Virus record (IMG/VR): IMGVR_UViG_3300009173_000059
Coordinates: 1 to 28,529 of that record
Strand: one strand, 5' to 3'
DNA: 28,529 bases
Origin: a virus
This document shows, in pieces, positions 6,912-15,335 of this stretch (position 1 is the stretch's first letter; every line of letters starts with the position of its first letter). Made by a program: the position numbers and the translations under genes. Below the pieces are notes generated by a model. The model was not told where the DNA came from. It saw nothing but the letters and a program-made list of their open reading frames with translations, and made no database searches.

Positions 6912-7646
6912 ATGGCAAAGACTAACGCGCTCAATGTGCGACTATATGCAGGATCGGGGACGAGTTCCAAGGATTTGAGCGGGGACGTCTCTGCTCTCAC
7001 GAATTTCGGGATCTCGGCTAATTTGCTTTCAGTTTCCACGCTGGCCGATGCAGCGGAGGCCAGAATCCAAGGGAGTCAGTCGTCGACTATTGGCGTGAGT
7101 TCCTTTTTTGATACTTCCCTCGGCCATACTGTTTGGAGCGGACTCCCTACAGGTGATCAGAACGTGATGATCCCGATGCAGTCGGGAACGCTTGGGGGGG
7201 CCACGCTACACACGAAGGCCCTACAAGCTAATTACAATACATCAGGGGACGCTGGCACTAGTCCGGTGTCTTGTGAGGTCTCATATGAATCTACAGGCGG
7301 ATCGGATAATCCTGCTTTTGGCGTTTCCCTTACGGCGGGGAAAATTACAAGCGCCAGCGCCGAGAACTTGGCCGACGTAGATAATACAGCTGCAACTACT
7401 AACGGCTGGACGGCCTGCCTGTTCTGCTTCTCAATTGCCTCGGGTAGTATCATCGTCAAATTGCAGGACTCGCCTGATGATATAACTTACACAGATCTCA
7501 CGGGGGGGACCTTTTCAAATCTCAACGACGTGGGCTCTGAGATCATAGCCTCAGCATCTGGGGCCAGTGTGGCCAGATACGTCAGGGCCTCATTAACATC
7601 CACCTATGGAACAGCGGTTATAGCTGTAAGCTTTAACCGTAAATAA
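6912..7646 (+). CDS. Tail tube-like structural protein
   Basis: 244 residues of Ser/Thr/Ala-rich beta sequence. The layout (LYAGSGTSSKDLSGDVSALT, LADAAEARIQGSQSSTIGVSSFFDTS, HTVWSGLPTGDQNVMI, then VKLQDSPDDITYTDLTGG and ARYVRASLTS) matches a structural family found in long-tailed phages, where the C-terminal half is a lectin-like KLQxSxD domain. It shares its first residues (MAKT) and its ribosome site with neighbours. It may be a tube protein or a tube-decorating protein; the gene at 7693 is the better candidate for the main tube subunit. Confidence 0.65.
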   Translation: MAKTNALNVRLYAGSGTSSKDLSGDVSALTNFGISANLLSVSTLADAAEARIQGSQSSTIGVSSFFDTSLGHTVWSGLPTGDQNVMIPMQSGTLGGATLHTKALQANYNTSGDAGTSPVSCEVSYESTGGSDNPAFGVSLTAGKITSASAENLADVDNTAATTNGWTACLFCFSIASGSIIVKLQDSPDDITYTDLTGGTFSNLNDVGSEIIASASGASVARYVRASLTSTYGTAVIAVSFNRK

Positions 7647-7652
7647 TAAAAA

Positions 7653-7692
7653 AAGGAGATAAGTAAGGCAACGCCTTACTTTACATAATAAC
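7653..7692 (+). promoter_or_regulatory. Leader with a hairpin between the Shine-Dalgarno site and the start codon
   Basis: AAGGAG (7653-7658) is 34 bases from ATG 7693, too far for normal use. Between them lies AAGTAAGGC-AAC-GCCTTACTT, a nine-pair hairpin, then TTTACATAATA (7680-7690). If the hairpin forms, the Shine-Dalgarno site is brought close to the ATG. Compared with the leader at 4939-4979, this one looks like the same sequence with a 16-nt hairpin inserted between GATAAGT and TTACATAATA. Confidence 0.5.
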
Positions 7693-8112
7693 ATGGCTAA
7701 AACCTCGGGAATTGGCGCAATTATAAAGGTAGATGATAGCGGATCGGTCGCTCGTGATATTTCTATAGATGTCGGATCCTACAGTCTAAATGTAGGGAAC
7801 AACGTTGTCGATGTGTCCGCGATATCTTCCTCAGCTATGGAGCGGCTAATTTTAAGATCGGACATATCTATAAGCCTCACAGGGGCGGCTTTAGACTTTG
7901 GGACTAACTTGGCTCATGACGTTTTTAAGGTCCTGACAGGCGAGAGAACTGTGGAGCTCGGGCCTATTGGCTCAGGAACCGGAGATCCCAAAATTTCTTT
8001 TGAGGGCGTTATTGAGAGTTACACACCTACCACAGACGCTTCAGCCGCGAGTGGATGGTCGGCGACGATTATGCTCAGCAATGGAACAGCGCCAAGCTGG
8101 ACAACTTACTAG
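7693..8112 (+). CDS. Major tail (tube) protein
   Basis: 139 residues in the position of the tube subunit, directly before the chaperone pair and tape measure. It has the compact beta make-up of tube proteins: GAIIKVDDSGSVARDISID, NVVDVSAISSSAMERLILRSDI, then SISLTGAALDFGTNLAHDVFKVL and a late GWSATIMLSNGTAPSWTTY. The strand-helix-strand order with a central D-VF-L is usual for siphophage tube proteins. High copy number would fit its unusual leader. Assignment is by order and composition. Confidence 0.75.
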   Translation: MAKTSGIGAIIKVDDSGSVARDISIDVGSYSLNVGNNVVDVSAISSSAMERLILRSDISISLTGAALDFGTNLAHDVFKVLTGERTVELGPIGSGTGDPKISFEGVIESYTPTTDASAASGWSATIMLSNGTAPSWTTY

Positions 8113-8121
8113 GAGATATAA

Positions 8122-8478
8122 ATGAGCGGGAAATTTGCGCTAACTCGTAAAAACATAAAATTAGTATTCGATGACGTTGCGGACGAGCTCCACTCTTTCG
8201 AGATTGAGGCCCGTCTGGACATCGAATTAGGCACGTTTCTCTTGTTTCAGGAGAAGCTGGCCGAAAGTGATGACAATATGACCGGCATGAAAGAGGCCTT
8301 TACCCTTTGGGCTGATGAGGTACTCCTCGGCTGGAACTTAACGACAGAGGAGGGCGAGGAAATTCCTGCTACAGTGGAGGGCTTTATGAAATTAAGCCCA
8401 TCGGTAGCGAGCAGGGTAATCTCCCTCTGGAGTCAGAACGTGAGCCAGATCGACCCTTTAGCAGAGGGAGAATCTTAG
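8122..8478 (+). CDS. Tail assembly chaperone, short form (gpG-like)
   Basis: 118 residues, acidic and mostly helical after an N-terminal strand (KFALTRKNIKLVFDD). It sits between the tube protein and the tape measure, where lambda-like phages encode gpG. Near its end the mRNA has C-CCU-UUA (8454-8460) in the correct phase for -1 slippage, 16 bases before the UAG. Slippage would append 72 residues from the next frame and give a gpGT-type product of about 185 residues. Both forms are thought to bind the tape measure and help the tube assemble. Confidence 0.8.
   Translation: MSGKFALTRKNIKLVFDDVADELHSFEIEARLDIELGTFLLFQEKLAESDDNMTGMKEAFTLWADEVLLGWNLTTEEGEEIPATVEGFMKLSPSVASRVISLWSQNVSQIDPLAEGES
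8454..8460 (+). promoter_or_regulatory. -1 ribosomal frameshift slippery heptamer CCCTTTA
   Basis: The heptamer is in phase X-XXY-YYZ with zero-frame codons CCT and TTA. The -1 frame is open through to 8678 and contains the whole downstream chaperone part. The position, just before the stop of the first chaperone gene, is the classic place for the G/GT frameshift. Confidence 0.7.
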
Positions 8479-8678
8479 AGTGGAAGGCCGTGGGAGTGGC
8501 TACCCGTAAAGATGGGACAGTCACATCCAAACCCATGATCCTCCAACAGGCTGAGATCGTGAGCGGTCTGGCTGAGAAATTTGGGGTAGCTCCTGATGAT
8601 ATCCTCCGGAATCATGCGGGGATCCTCCAAATGGCCCAATTGGTGCAATTGGGAAAGGATGACGCTGATAATGTCTAA
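8460..8678 (+). CDS. T extension of the tail assembly chaperone (-1 frame)
   Basis: After slippage the reading continues with SRGRILEWKAVGVATRKDG and ends LVQLGKDDADNV, 72 residues. It has two short helices (ILQQAEIVSGLAEKFGV, DDILRNHAGILQMAQLVQL). A GTG at 8490 could start it alone, but no ribosome site precedes it and the family precedent is fusion by frameshift. It would act as the tape-measure-binding or tube-recruiting end of the chaperone. Confidence 0.65.
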   Translation, partial: SRGRILEWKAVGVATRKDGTVTSKPMILQQAEIVSGLAEKFGVAPDDILRNHAGILQMAQLVQLGKDDADNV

Positions 8679-8695
8679 ATTGGTGAAATTGTGCC

Positions 8696-8725
8696 ATTTA
8701 GAACGCTCTCAGAGCGTGCTCACGG
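8696..8725 (+). repeat. Intergenic element, copy 1 (upstream of tape measure)
   Basis: ATTTAGAA (8696-8703) followed by AGAGCGTGCTCACGG (8711-8725). The same two blocks recur at 11843-11881 before the hub gene. Here CGCTC-TCA-GAGCG can fold as a small hairpin over the start of the block. It fills the only gap between the chaperone and tape-measure genes, where no good ribosome site is seen. Confidence 0.6.
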
Positions 8726-8752
8726 CCCAGAAGGGACTGGATAGGTATCTCT

Positions 8753-11281
8753 ATGCCTAATGAAGTAGTTGTTGTTGTAAAAGCGAAAGATCAGGCCTCC
8801 AAGAAGCTGAAGGGCGTGGGTAAGCAGGTCGACGGTATAGGATCCAAGCTTAAAGGTTTAGGGCCTATCGGAGGCCTAGCCTTTGGAGCCATGGCAACGA
8901 TGGCGGCCAAGTCTGCCTTTGATGGGGCGATGGCGTTTGATGCAGCTTTCGGGCAGGTTCGCACGTTGCTCCCTGCTGCTAATGCTGACGCGCTTAGTAC
9001 CATGAGGGGGCAGCTCCTCGAATTCGCCAAGGATTTTGGTGAGGATTCGACAATTGCAGCGAAATCCCTCTACCAAGCCATTTCAGCAGGCGCAACAGAT
9101 ACAGCTGAGGCGTTCAATGTTCTCGAAACTGCGGCCAAGAGTGCAGCGGCTGCCAATACTGACACGGCGACAGCTGTAACACTCCTATCGCAGGTTATGA
9201 ACGGCTACGGCAGGGAGAACATAACAGCAGAGAAAGCGGCGGATATCCTCCAGCAGACGATCCGTTTTGGTATGACTACCTTTGAGGAAATGGCTGGCAG
9301 CCTGTTCCAAATTACTGGTCTTAGTAGTTCGCTTTCAATTTCATTTGAACAGCTTGGGGCTATGACCGCCACCATGACGGCAAAAACTGGAAATACATCC
9401 GTCGCAGTTACGCAATTAAAAAGCCTTTTTACTGCTTTGAGCAAGGGATCCAGTACCCTCGCTAAAACAATTAAGGCAGAATTAGGGGCCTCATTCTCGA
9501 CATTATCAGGCGAGGGGATGACGGTCGTGGATGTTCTGAGAAGATTGGCCGAGAATCGTACAGATGACGCCTTCCGTGATCTGTTTACTCGTGTTGAGTC
9601 ATTGCAGGGAGCTCAGGGCTTGCTGGGGGCGGCTTCAGACGGTAGGGAATTTGTGACGGTTCTCAAGGAGATGGCGGGGGCAGCGGGGGCCGTAGATGTA
9701 GCCTATAAAGCAGCAACAGACACTACATCCTTTAAATTTAAGAAGGCAATGAACGAAGTTAAGATCTCAATGCAAGAGGCAATTCTTGGATGGGCGGGCT
9801 TCCTTGATTTCGCGGCGTTTGCACTTACGAGACTAGCTCGGGACGGTGCTATTATAGGTAATGCTATCGGCGCATCAGTTAACGCTATCGATAGGTTAAT
9901 TAGGGATGATCCACTTGGGCGCTGGATGCAGTCAGGTATTAAATACACCAGCGCTATAGCAAGCGCCACCCCCGCCGGGGCGTTGGTTCGTGCGTTCGGA
10001 GGTGGTCAGGGTGACCCTTTTGATAGGGAGGCTTTTGACAGGAATGAATCATTCAACAGATTGACAGAGGCGATCCCTTTCGACTGGGATAAGGCATTTA
10101 ATAGATTAACAGAGGCGGTCCTCATGGACTCCACGGAAGCACCGACAACGGCAGCGATTCAAGCCGATCTTTTTAAGGACCTTTCAAAGGAGCAGCAGGA
10201 CGCTGCTTTAAAATTCAACAAACCACAAGACTATCAGTCTCTACTGAAGGATATGGGGCTCTCTCAGTTATCGGCTACACGAGCTAAAATTGTTAAGGAT
10301 TACGATCCGATCGGGGATGCAATTAAAGCCGTAGCCTTATCAATGCCGAAATGGGGGAGGGCTGTGGGGGCCGGTGCTGACACAGTGGACGACCTGCGTC
10401 ATTCAATTACTGACTTTGTGCATACGATGAGCGAGGAAGTAGAGGGGCTTCCTGCAGCTTGGGGCGCTTCCGCCGTCCACATGGAGGATCAACTCTCCGG
10501 ACTCCTTGAGGATGCACAGACTGCAGCCGACAACATGGCCACGGCCTTAGAGTTGGCCGCTACCAAGGGAGTGGATGCCTCTGATGAGCTGGAGAGGTGG
10601 CAGGGTGAATTAGTATCTATTCAGGGCGAGATGGCGACACTCACAGAGGGATGGGCTGAGAACATAGTGGCGGCAATTATTGAGCAAACAAGCCGAGATC
10701 AAAAATCTCAAGAAAAAGCAGAAAACACACGGCTAAGAATAGAGGCATATGAGCGGGCTCTCTTGGGGGTAATGGCCACAAGCATCGGGGCCACACTGTC
10801 AGAGGTAGATCCGTTTTCCGGCCCTTGGCCTAGTGGATCCTTTGCAATTGAGGCCCACGCCCGAGCACGTGCGGAAGCCGTGGCCTCTGGGCGCTTTGGA
10901 GCTACAGAAACCCAGCCAAATATCGGGATCGCTAATGAGTTTTTTAAGAAAGTAAAATCCGAATTTGAACGCTTAAAGCTCACCTTTCACTGGAAACCCG
11001 GAGATCTGATCCCAATAGGGCAGGGCTTCGCTCCCGATCCCACTGGGCCGAGTAGGGTGATCACGGCTTCGGGCCAAGTCAGAGGAGAGGGACAAACTGC
11101 TGAGGATTATGCTAGGGAGAGGGCAGAATTTGGGAGCTATCGGGGCGCTAATATTACCATCAACGTGGAGACTCTAATCGGCGAGCCTGCAGAGGCTGTT
11201 TATGGCCTCCTTAACCAAGGCAATCGGGATCTAGGGCTCCAATTGCTTAATTCTGCAGTGTCAGACTCGGATGGCCTATAA
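8753..11281 (+). CDS. Tail tape measure protein (TP901 family)
   Basis: 842 residues, by far the longest protein of the tail module, which sets tail length and helps DNA entry. The N-terminal third has the conserved TP901-type core: AFDAAFGQVRTLLP, FGEDSTIAAKSLYQAISAGATDT, LLSQVMNGYGRENITAEKAADIL, RFGMTTFEEMAGSLFQITGL and MTATMTAKTGNTSVAVTQLKSL. A hydrophobic stretch near residue 355 (WAGFLDFAAFALTRLA) may reach the membrane. The middle and C-terminal parts are helical, with Ala/Glu-rich coiled-coil segments. At this length a tail of roughly 120 nm would be expected by the usual 1.5 A per residue rule. The stop overlaps ATG 11281. No good Shine-Dalgarno precedes ATG 8753; the repeated element upstream may take part in initiation. 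Confidence 0.9.
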   Translation: MPNEVVVVVKAKDQASKKLKGVGKQVDGIGSKLKGLGPIGGLAFGAMATMAAKSAFDGAMAFDAAFGQVRTLLPAANADALSTMRGQLLEFAKDFGEDSTIAAKSLYQAISAGATDTAEAFNVLETAAKSAAAANTDTATAVTLLSQVMNGYGRENITAEKAADILQQTIRFGMTTFEEMAGSLFQITGLSSSLSISFEQLGAMTATMTAKTGNTSVAVTQLKSLFTALSKGSSTLAKTIKAELGASFSTLSGEGMTVVDVLRRLAENRTDDAFRDLFTRVESLQGAQGLLGAASDGREFVTVLKEMAGAAGAVDVAYKAATDTTSFKFKKAMNEVKISMQEAILGWAGFLDFAAFALTRLARDGAIIGNAIGASVNAIDRLIRDDPLGRWMQSGIKYTSAIASATPAGALVRAFGGGQGDPFDREAFDRNESFNRLTEAIPFDWDKAFNRLTEAVLMDSTEAPTTAAIQADLFKDLSKEQQDAALKFNKPQDYQSLLKDMGLSQLSATRAKIVKDYDPIGDAIKAVALSMPKWGRAVGAGADTVDDLRHSITDFVHTMSEEVEGLPAAWGASAVHMEDQLSGLLEDAQTAADNMATALELAATKGVDASDELERWQGELVSIQGEMATLTEGWAENIVAAIIEQTSRDQKSQEKAENTRLRIEAYERALLGVMATSIGATLSEVDPFSGPWPSGSFAIEAHARARAEAVASGRFGATETQPNIGIANEFFKKVKSEFERLKLTFHWKPGDLIPIGQGFAPDPTGPSRVITASGQVRGEGQTAEDYARERAEFGSYRGANITINVETLIGEPAEAVYGLLNQGNRDLGLQLLNSAVSDSDGL

Positions 11282-11844
11282 TGCCAGCAGCTAAAAAATC
11301 CAATTTTCTCCGCGATAATGTCGCACTAGTTTCGTCAATGATACCTGTTCTAGCTATAATCATCGCGGGCTTTAGCTATGTTTTTTCTATGGCGAATAAT
11401 GTTAGCACCTCAAAAAAAGAGATCCAAGCAATACAGGAGCAATTGGATGGAGCGGCTCGGATATTGTCAGTAAATAATTGGGGAGAGTCAGAAATTGAAG
11501 CAAGAATCAATTCTGTGGAGTACCATATTTTTGAAAATCAAGAAGCGCAGATCCTAGATATAATCACGCGGCTTTTGCTAATAGACGAAGCGATCCAAGA
11601 TATTCAGGACATACAGGACGGGATCAATTTCTATTTGTACGGTATGAGCGCAGTAGAGGGAGGAGTCCAGCAGTCAATCCAGTCAATCAAGACCACGCTC
11701 TCACTACTGGATCAGTCTGTGGAGGCTGTGCATGCCGATCACCTTTATTTCGTGGACGTATTGGAGGAGATAGAGGACGAGTTTGATATTAGGCTTTCAA
11801 AGCCTCCCGATGTATATGGAGGGGGATATGGGAATTATCGCTAA
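11281..11844 (+). CDS. Membrane-anchored coiled-coil protein in the tail module
   Basis: 187 residues. A basic N-terminus is followed by one membrane helix (residues about 15-38, ALVSSMIPVLAIIIAGFSYV), then a long helical region with repeated IQDIQDIQD and INSVEYHIFENQEAQILDI heptads and an acidic C-terminus that ends in GGGYGNYR. It overlaps the tape-measure stop by one base. No known family. A membrane protein between tape measure and hub could act in DNA entry, superinfection exclusion or lysis; these are guesses from position. Confidence 0.6.
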   Translation: MPAAKKSNFLRDNVALVSSMIPVLAIIIAGFSYVFSMANNVSTSKKEIQAIQEQLDGAARILSVNNWGESEIEARINSVEYHIFENQEAQILDIITRLLLIDEAIQDIQDIQDGINFYLYGMSAVEGGVQQSIQSIKTTLSLLDQSVEAVHADHLYFVDVLEEIEDEFDIRLSKPPDVYGGGYGNYR

Positions 11845-11881
11845 TTTAGAAAAAAACGACCCTCTGAGAGCGTGCTCACGG
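11843..11881 (+). repeat. Intergenic element, copy 2 (upstream of hub gene)
   Basis: ATTTAGAA (11843-11850) and AGAGCGTGCTCACGG (11867-11881), 15 of 15 bases identical to copy 1. The spacer is longer here (16 against 7 bases). The rest of this gap (11882-11925) ends with AGGAA, a modest ribosome site for ATG 11926. Confidence 0.6.
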
Positions 11882-11925
11882 TCTGAAATAAAGGCCGCCC
11901 GTACTTTAGCACCTAGGAATTACAC

Positions 11926-13188
11926 ATGAGCCCCCAGCCTTTTGTAGCCCCTACTGTTTCGGTGCGCTTTGGGGCAGGGCCTGACTTCAGTTCCTTCGTT
12001 TTAGGCTCAGGAGCGATATTAGGATCCAGTGTTTTGGGGACTGCGCTCCCGTATACAGATCTAAGCTCAAAGGTCAGAAAGTTAGTTATACGCTCGGGGA
12101 GATCTCGCGAGCTAGCTCACTATACGGCTGCAACTACTACCGCCACATTTGACAATCAGGACAATTCTCTCTCTCCTTTTAATTTATCCGGGCCGTATAG
12201 CTCAGGCGGTAAGACTCAAGTGCTGCCGGGGAGGATGATGAAAACGGTGCTAACTTGGGACGGCATTGAGTACCCACTCAGCAAGACGACGATCAGGGAT
12301 TGGAAACTCAATTATAAATTCGCGGGAATTTCGGGAACTACTGGCCAAGGTGACGGGACGAGCGTGGCAGTAGGGACGGGACTGCTGGCAGACCTGCAAA
12401 ACCAGACGATCAGCCTAACAACGTCAGCAGGAAAGGCGGGGCAGGCCGTCAATTCCATACTTGACGCATGCGATCCGGCCATAACCTCCCGTAATGTGGA
12501 CACAGGCCTCCACGATATGGCCAGTATTTCAGTCTCAGGGAACGCGCTGGACGCGATCCGGCTGTTCAGTTTCAGCGAAAAAATCGATATTTCAGATGTT
12601 TGGACGGATAACGAGAATGTGCTCCAGTGGGGCGGGGCTACTTCTTTAGATTCGACGGTATCCCTCACCACGATCGGAGTCGCAGGAATGCCGATCCACA
12701 AGGTTCACGTGGACATGGATAGCACTCTAATCAGGAACAAAATGACCCTAACACGGCAGGGCTCAGCCTCTCCCCAAGTGGCTCAGGACGCCACATCCAT
12801 CTCAGAATTTGGTAGAAAAAGCCTAGACAAAACAGGGATCACCCTCGCGAGTGATTCGGATACCCTTAAGCTTGCGGAGGCAGGGGTGGCACTTTTGAAG
12901 GACCCTAAAGCCCGAGTGAGGCAGGTAGAATTGGCCCCCCTGTCGGCAGACACCGACGCGCTTATGATCCAATGTCTAACGCGCCAATTGCGCGATCTGA
13001 TTTCTGTCTCGTGGACACCAGTAGGGGCAACGGCCCCAATTGTAGAGAAGCACCATATAATTGGGATTGAGCACATTTTTACACCTCAGAACATGCGGAC
13101 CATCTGGACGCTAAACGATGCCGAGGATCGAATTGGGCAGTATTTTGTACTAGGAACCTCGACCCTACCGGCTAAGCTATCTTTTTAA
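11926..13188 (+). CDS. Tail hub/minor tail protein
   Basis: 420 residues. Residues 1-130 have the baseplate-hub style of actinophage and related minor tail proteins: SSKVRKLVIRSGRSRELAHY, TATFDNQDNSLSPFN, then LPGRMMKTVLTWDGIEYPL. The middle carries repeated beta/alpha elements (ILDACDPAITSRNVDTG, SGNALDAIRLFSFSEKIDI) as found in hub domains, and the end has IIGIEHIFTPQNMRTIWTLNDAED, a common closing motif of this family. It is the last + strand gene of the tail module; its final four bases overlap the stop of the converging primase-helicase. No separate tail-tip fibre follows, so the fibre at 4980 may serve that role. Confidence 0.75.
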   Translation: MSPQPFVAPTVSVRFGAGPDFSSFVLGSGAILGSSVLGTALPYTDLSSKVRKLVIRSGRSRELAHYTAATTTATFDNQDNSLSPFNLSGPYSSGGKTQVLPGRMMKTVLTWDGIEYPLSKTTIRDWKLNYKFAGISGTTGQGDGTSVAVGTGLLADLQNQTISLTTSAGKAGQAVNSILDACDPAITSRNVDTGLHDMASISVSGNALDAIRLFSFSEKIDISDVWTDNENVLQWGGATSLDSTVSLTTIGVAGMPIHKVHVDMDSTLIRNKMTLTRQGSASPQVAQDATSISEFGRKSLDKTGITLASDSDTLKLAEAGVALLKDPKARVRQVELAPLSADTDALMIQCLTRQLRDLISVSWTPVGATAPIVEKHHIIGIEHIFTPQNMRTIWTLNDAEDRIGQYFVLGTSTLPAKLSF

Positions 13189-15326
13189 TTAAGGAGCCTG
13201 TAATTGGTTTTACCGTTAATCATATCGTTAAAAATTAAATTTTTAGCGCTCATCCTACTTATCTCCTTCTCCACGCTGGAGGTTGTGGCGTCGATATACT
13301 CGGCGATCCGTGTGGGGTCGTTGTAGTTTTTTATAATTGCATGCTTGATCCGTGTACGTAATGGGATAAGGTCTAGGCTGTCACTCTCGTAGATATCTCC
13401 CTCTGAGATACTTATAGGCCCCGCCGGGGTGTTAAATTCGGGCGTATCATCGAATTTGGTGACTGTTGCAAAGGGCAGGGCGGCCCTTGCTAGATTTGCC
13501 TTTCTCTGGAACCATGCAGAAATGAAGGACTCACCTGTGAGCTCTGTAGTTTCAATGTAAAAGGCGGCCCTGTGATTTGTCATCCAAGCAGAGGCCCCCA
13601 TCATCGTGCTAGTGCTCTCGATTCGCTTCTCAGAATTCTTAAAAGAGTCCTTCACTACGTGCCCGATGTTTATGGTGCTAATTCCTAAGTTTCGATTAAG
13701 CTCCTGTATGGCGCTCATAAATTGGTTAGCTTGCTCTTGGTTGTTTGTGTCGCCACCCCCCGCAAGTGTGCAACTGTCACAGATAAGAACATCAATTCCA
13801 TGCTCCTCGCAAAAATCCGATATATGTTGCACGTTCTCTTGCAGGGGATGGGTCTGAGGTAAGTAGTGGAAACTGTCACGATCCCAGAGTGGGCCCTCCC
13901 ACTCCTTAAGTAGTCGGGCTTGGTACTTTAACCAGATCCGTTGATCATTCTCCCAGTCAAGTATAAGAACCTTATGGGGGCGGCTGATGTGATGCCCTAG
14001 CCACGGGGTTCCTGTGACGAGGTGCATGGCCATATCATGGGCTAGGATCGTCTTAAGCCCTCCACCTCGTCCAAATAATAGCGTATGCGTCTGGGCGGGG
14101 ATTACCCCATCAATTAGCCATTGCTCGAAGGTGGTGGGGTCATGCTTTACGAGAGCAAAGTCCACACTGGACTCCCTCGCCTGCTCTTGTGCGCTAATTA
14201 TGCAGCGGCTGGCTGCCTTACTGCATAACTGCGGCCAAGAGACGCCATCCTCATCTCCCCAGTTTTTACGGCATTCCTGCGCTAGTGTTGAGATACTGCT
14301 GGAGCTTTTAAGATTGCACGATCTAATTATAGGCGTGTTCTCGTCCTCAATTGGGCTATGGGGAGGGATAACAGTAGCCTCCGCCGTGAAGCTGTTGCGC
14401 TTACTTGATATCTGCTGAAATTTGAAAGTTACGGATCCCCGTGGTGTCGGCATAGTGACCCCAATACTCCGAGGGCCATGGTACTCGATACGAACCTCAG
14501 GGGCCTCCCATATATTGAGCTCCCCCCCTTTCTCAAAATAGTCATAAGCGTCCTCCTTATAGCCCAATTTGACCTGTACCGTTTGGATGCTTTTAGCTAA
14601 GGGCCTAAGCTTGTCTTTTAGAGTTCTCTCCCATTTCTGTCCTGCCTCATCGTTATCCCTCCAGAGCCAGATCTCCCGATCCTGTAACATCTCCAACACT
14701 TTGGGCTTATAGTCTTTTTGACTCCCTCCCCCTCCGTTTGCTAGCACTACGGCCTCGACTCCCACCTCTCGGCATTTATTAGCGGCTTTTTCTCCTTCCA
14801 CTAGCAGGATCCTCATCCCTTCGCTTTCGGGCTTGAGCAGCTCCTCAGAGCCATATAGGGGTAATTCTGCTAAGGACAGGCCACCCTCGTCCTTTCCTAG
14901 TCCTTCCTTGTAATGATGGCCGGGCCTTCTCCACGCCATGGCCTTGGATCCGTCTGCTTTATTCCAGCGCAAGTGCTCAGCTATGACGTCGCCCTGAGGG
15001 CTGTAATATTCATATATGAACGTAGGGGGCGCGTCTCCTATTTTTGTCAGTGTGGCGGGGCTCATTTTTTCTCCTTCGTTTTCTGATATTTCCCAGAGGT
15101 CCAAATCAATGAGGGCTTTAATAAGATCGGCCTGCTCACATCCTGCGAAACATTTAATTAGTGTTTTCCCATTGCGTTCCTGAACACTGCACGAGGGCGC
15201 TGTGTCCTTGTGGGCTTCTCCTCGTGGGCATGTGGGAGGACACGGGGAATTCCCCGCACGCGGCGACTTTCCTCTCGCTTCCCAGAGTCGGGCCGATAAT
15301 TCTCTTGCTGAATATTTTGGGGGCAT
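13185..15326 (-). CDS. Primase-helicase (zinc finger, TOPRIM, RecA-like ATPase)
   Basis: 713 residues. A CHC2-like zinc region comes first (C29, C33, H39, C46, C59, C63). TOPRIM follows: ILLVEGEKAANK around residue 173-184 (Glu178) and WLWRDNDEAG near 220-229 with the D-x-D pair. A long linker leads to a RecA/DnaB-like ATPase: Walker A GRGGGLKT at 419-426, Walker B IDVLICDS at 511-518, and a sensor-like NIGHVVKDS. The end is a winged-helix-like segment (RIAEYIDATTSSVEKEISRMSAKNLI). Together this gives primer synthesis and unwinding in one chain, as in gp4-type or RepA-like phage replicases. It is the last gene of the - strand operon, nine bases after the recombinase-like gene. No DNA polymerase is visible, so host polymerase is probably recruited. 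Confidence 0.87.
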   Translation of the reverse strand: MPPKYSARELSARLWEARGKSPRAGNSPCPPTCPRGEAHKDTAPSCSVQERNGKTLIKCFAGCEQADLIKALIDLDLWEISENEGEKMSPATLTKIGDAPPTFIYEYYSPQGDVIAEHLRWNKADGSKAMAWRRPGHHYKEGLGKDEGGLSLAELPLYGSEELLKPESEGMRILLVEGEKAANKCREVGVEAVVLANGGGGSQKDYKPKVLEMLQDREIWLWRDNDEAGQKWERTLKDKLRPLAKSIQTVQVKLGYKEDAYDYFEKGGELNIWEAPEVRIEYHGPRSIGVTMPTPRGSVTFKFQQISSKRNSFTAEATVIPPHSPIEDENTPIIRSCNLKSSSSISTLAQECRKNWGDEDGVSWPQLCSKAASRCIISAQEQARESSVDFALVKHDPTTFEQWLIDGVIPAQTHTLLFGRGGGLKTILAHDMAMHLVTGTPWLGHHISRPHKVLILDWENDQRIWLKYQARLLKEWEGPLWDRDSFHYLPQTHPLQENVQHISDFCEEHGIDVLICDSCTLAGGGDTNNQEQANQFMSAIQELNRNLGISTINIGHVVKDSFKNSEKRIESTSTMMGASAWMTNHRAAFYIETTELTGESFISAWFQRKANLARAALPFATVTKFDDTPEFNTPAGPISISEGDIYESDSLDLIPLRTRIKHAIIKNYNDPTRIAEYIDATTSSVEKEISRMSAKNLIFNDMINGKTNYRLLN

Positions 15327-15335
15327 AGTGGAACC

